Source of the DNA: Karalla daura
Lineage: Eukaryota; Chordata; Actinopteri; Chaetodontiformes; Leiognathidae
DNA length: 64,000 bases
Direction of reading: 5' to 3'
Assembly: GCA_029224185.1 (NCBI GenBank)
Contig: CM055193.1
Coordinates: 15,102,669 to 15,166,668, forward strand
Shown here one piece after another: positions 62,961 to 64,000 of the stretch; position 1 is the stretch's first letter, and each line of letters begins with the position of its first letter. The notes below the pieces were generated by a model. It ran no database searches, was not told the DNA's origin, and saw only the letters and a program-made list of their open reading frames with translations. The translations under genes were made by a program, and so were the position numbers.

Positions 62961-64000
62961 AAGATTAATGCTTTCTCGATTTTTTCCGCCGCTCGCGCGC
63001 TGAAGGGAAATGTCACATGCGTTTCCGGCGTTTTACGTCCGTGCGCGGCGCGTTTACTGACTTTTTGAGTCAACCTGTGGACCGGGGGGGAGCTGTCGCG
63101 CTCATGGGCCTCCTTTGTGCTAGCGTGCACACGCAACACTTTGAATCATCATCTGAGGCGCCGAATAAAAGCCGGTCTGCACCAGTGAAATCAGAACACG
63201 ATGGGGGGTTTTTTTTGTTTTCTTTTAACGTTTTTTGAACAAACTGACAGAGAAACTTGAGTCGAAAGCATCTCAGGTTAGTTTAACCTGATCTGGCTGC
63301 GATTGTTTTGAAAGACCCCCCCCCGCCACCCCCCACACACACACACACACACCCCCCCCACCCTCCAACCATCTGGCCAACATGCATGCCCTCTGACTGA
63401 CTACACATGTAGGTCAACAACTACAAGATGGATGTCCTCACTTCAAACTTACGGACTCTGTGAGGAGAGCCGAGATGACGTGCTCCTGACGAAACCGAAG
63501 AAGATATAAATTTCAAAGATATAAACTATGATGCGAATGTCTATCATTACAGTAATGGGAAACACATGAGGTGCAGTGCGTTTGACCATAAACCATATAA
63601 AAACGCTACATATACCGCCATCGGTGTAATCAATAGCAGGCCTGCGCTGCTACTGTATTAACTGTAAGCTGGCCTCGCATTCTTATCCTCTAAATCCACA
63701 CAAATGAACAAGCCGAGCTGTTAAGTCTCCTCCCCATATTTTCCCCTGTAAATCATCGTATCTTTTGGGACCTGGACAAAATGCCATAACATAATTTCTT
63801 TTTTGTATTTGCGATGTCTGGCAGAAATAATGAGTTTTAGCCTGCTTGCAATAAACTCTCCCAATATTCTAGTTATTGTCAGACTTAATGAGTAAAAATA
63901 AAAAATAAAAAAAAAGGTGAAAAATCATAACAAGAAATAGTCTCTTTTCTGCAGTGATGATCACATGGAAACATTATCCACATGAATCACCCCAACGGCA
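62961..64000. other. Intronic, no exon seen; C/CA low-complexity patch
   Basis: A C8/CA/C9 patch lies at about 63317-63362. The edge of the window is AT-rich with A runs at about 63896-63915. Nothing else was recognised. Confidence 0.4.

Larger units (their letters stand above)
32602..64000 (-). other. tshz2: Presumed tshz2 intron 1 (partial)
   Basis: No credible coding exon lies upstream of the tshz2 terminal exon. I looked on the minus strand for an ATG followed by a codon set able to encode MPRRK or MPKRK, that is, plus-strand GGCAT preceded by complementary Arg/Lys codons. Every GGCAT I found gave a different peptide. The exon encoding the conserved N-terminus therefore probably lies beyond 64000, which makes this more than 31 kb of intron. 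Scanning was by eye, so a divergent or alternative first exon could have been missed. Confidence 0.6.

Overview
The window looks like the genome of a ray-finned (teleost) fish. It has one recognisable gene, a single large vertebrate-type coding exon on the minus strand. The rest is tens of kilobases of non-coding DNA with many microsatellites and degraded copies of a SINE-like repeat of the kind common in teleosts. There are no bacterial-style operons, and no tRNA, rRNA or CRISPR features.

The gene is tshz2 (teashirt zinc finger homeobox 2). Its terminal coding exon (29576-32601, minus) encodes about 1007 residues: an acidic N-terminus, three widely spaced C2H2 fingers, a Ser/Pro/Glu-rich middle, a PIDLT CtBP-type motif, an atypical homeodomain and two C-terminal C2H2 fingers. 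A good 3' splice site sits directly upstream, and the reading frame opens with a split codon. The short first coding exon expected in this family (beginning MPRRK in mammals) was not found by eye between 32.6 and 64.0 kb. That whole flank is therefore probably part of a first intron longer than 31 kb.

Layout: 1-28.8 kb is AT-rich DNA downstream of the gene. It holds a cluster of (GATA/TATC)n arrays at 12.3-17.0 kb, other microsatellites, and about five degraded SINE-like copies. 28.8-29.6 kb is the likely 3' UTR, with candidate poly(A) signals. 29.6-32.6 kb is the coding exon. 32.6-64 kb is presumed intron 1, richer in G+C and CpG, with long G or C runs and GA/GT arrays. I recognised no SINE copies in it, and several stretches resemble conserved non-coding regulatory elements.

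I see no undescribed multi-gene system. The more interesting signals are regulatory: an apparent excess of octamer (ATGCAAAT) motifs, an 18-bp palindrome centred on a CRE inside a small CRE/E-box cluster, CpG-rich islands inside a presumed intron, and very long G homopolymers. Conservation, transcription and motif statistics could not be computed here, so those calls are inferences.
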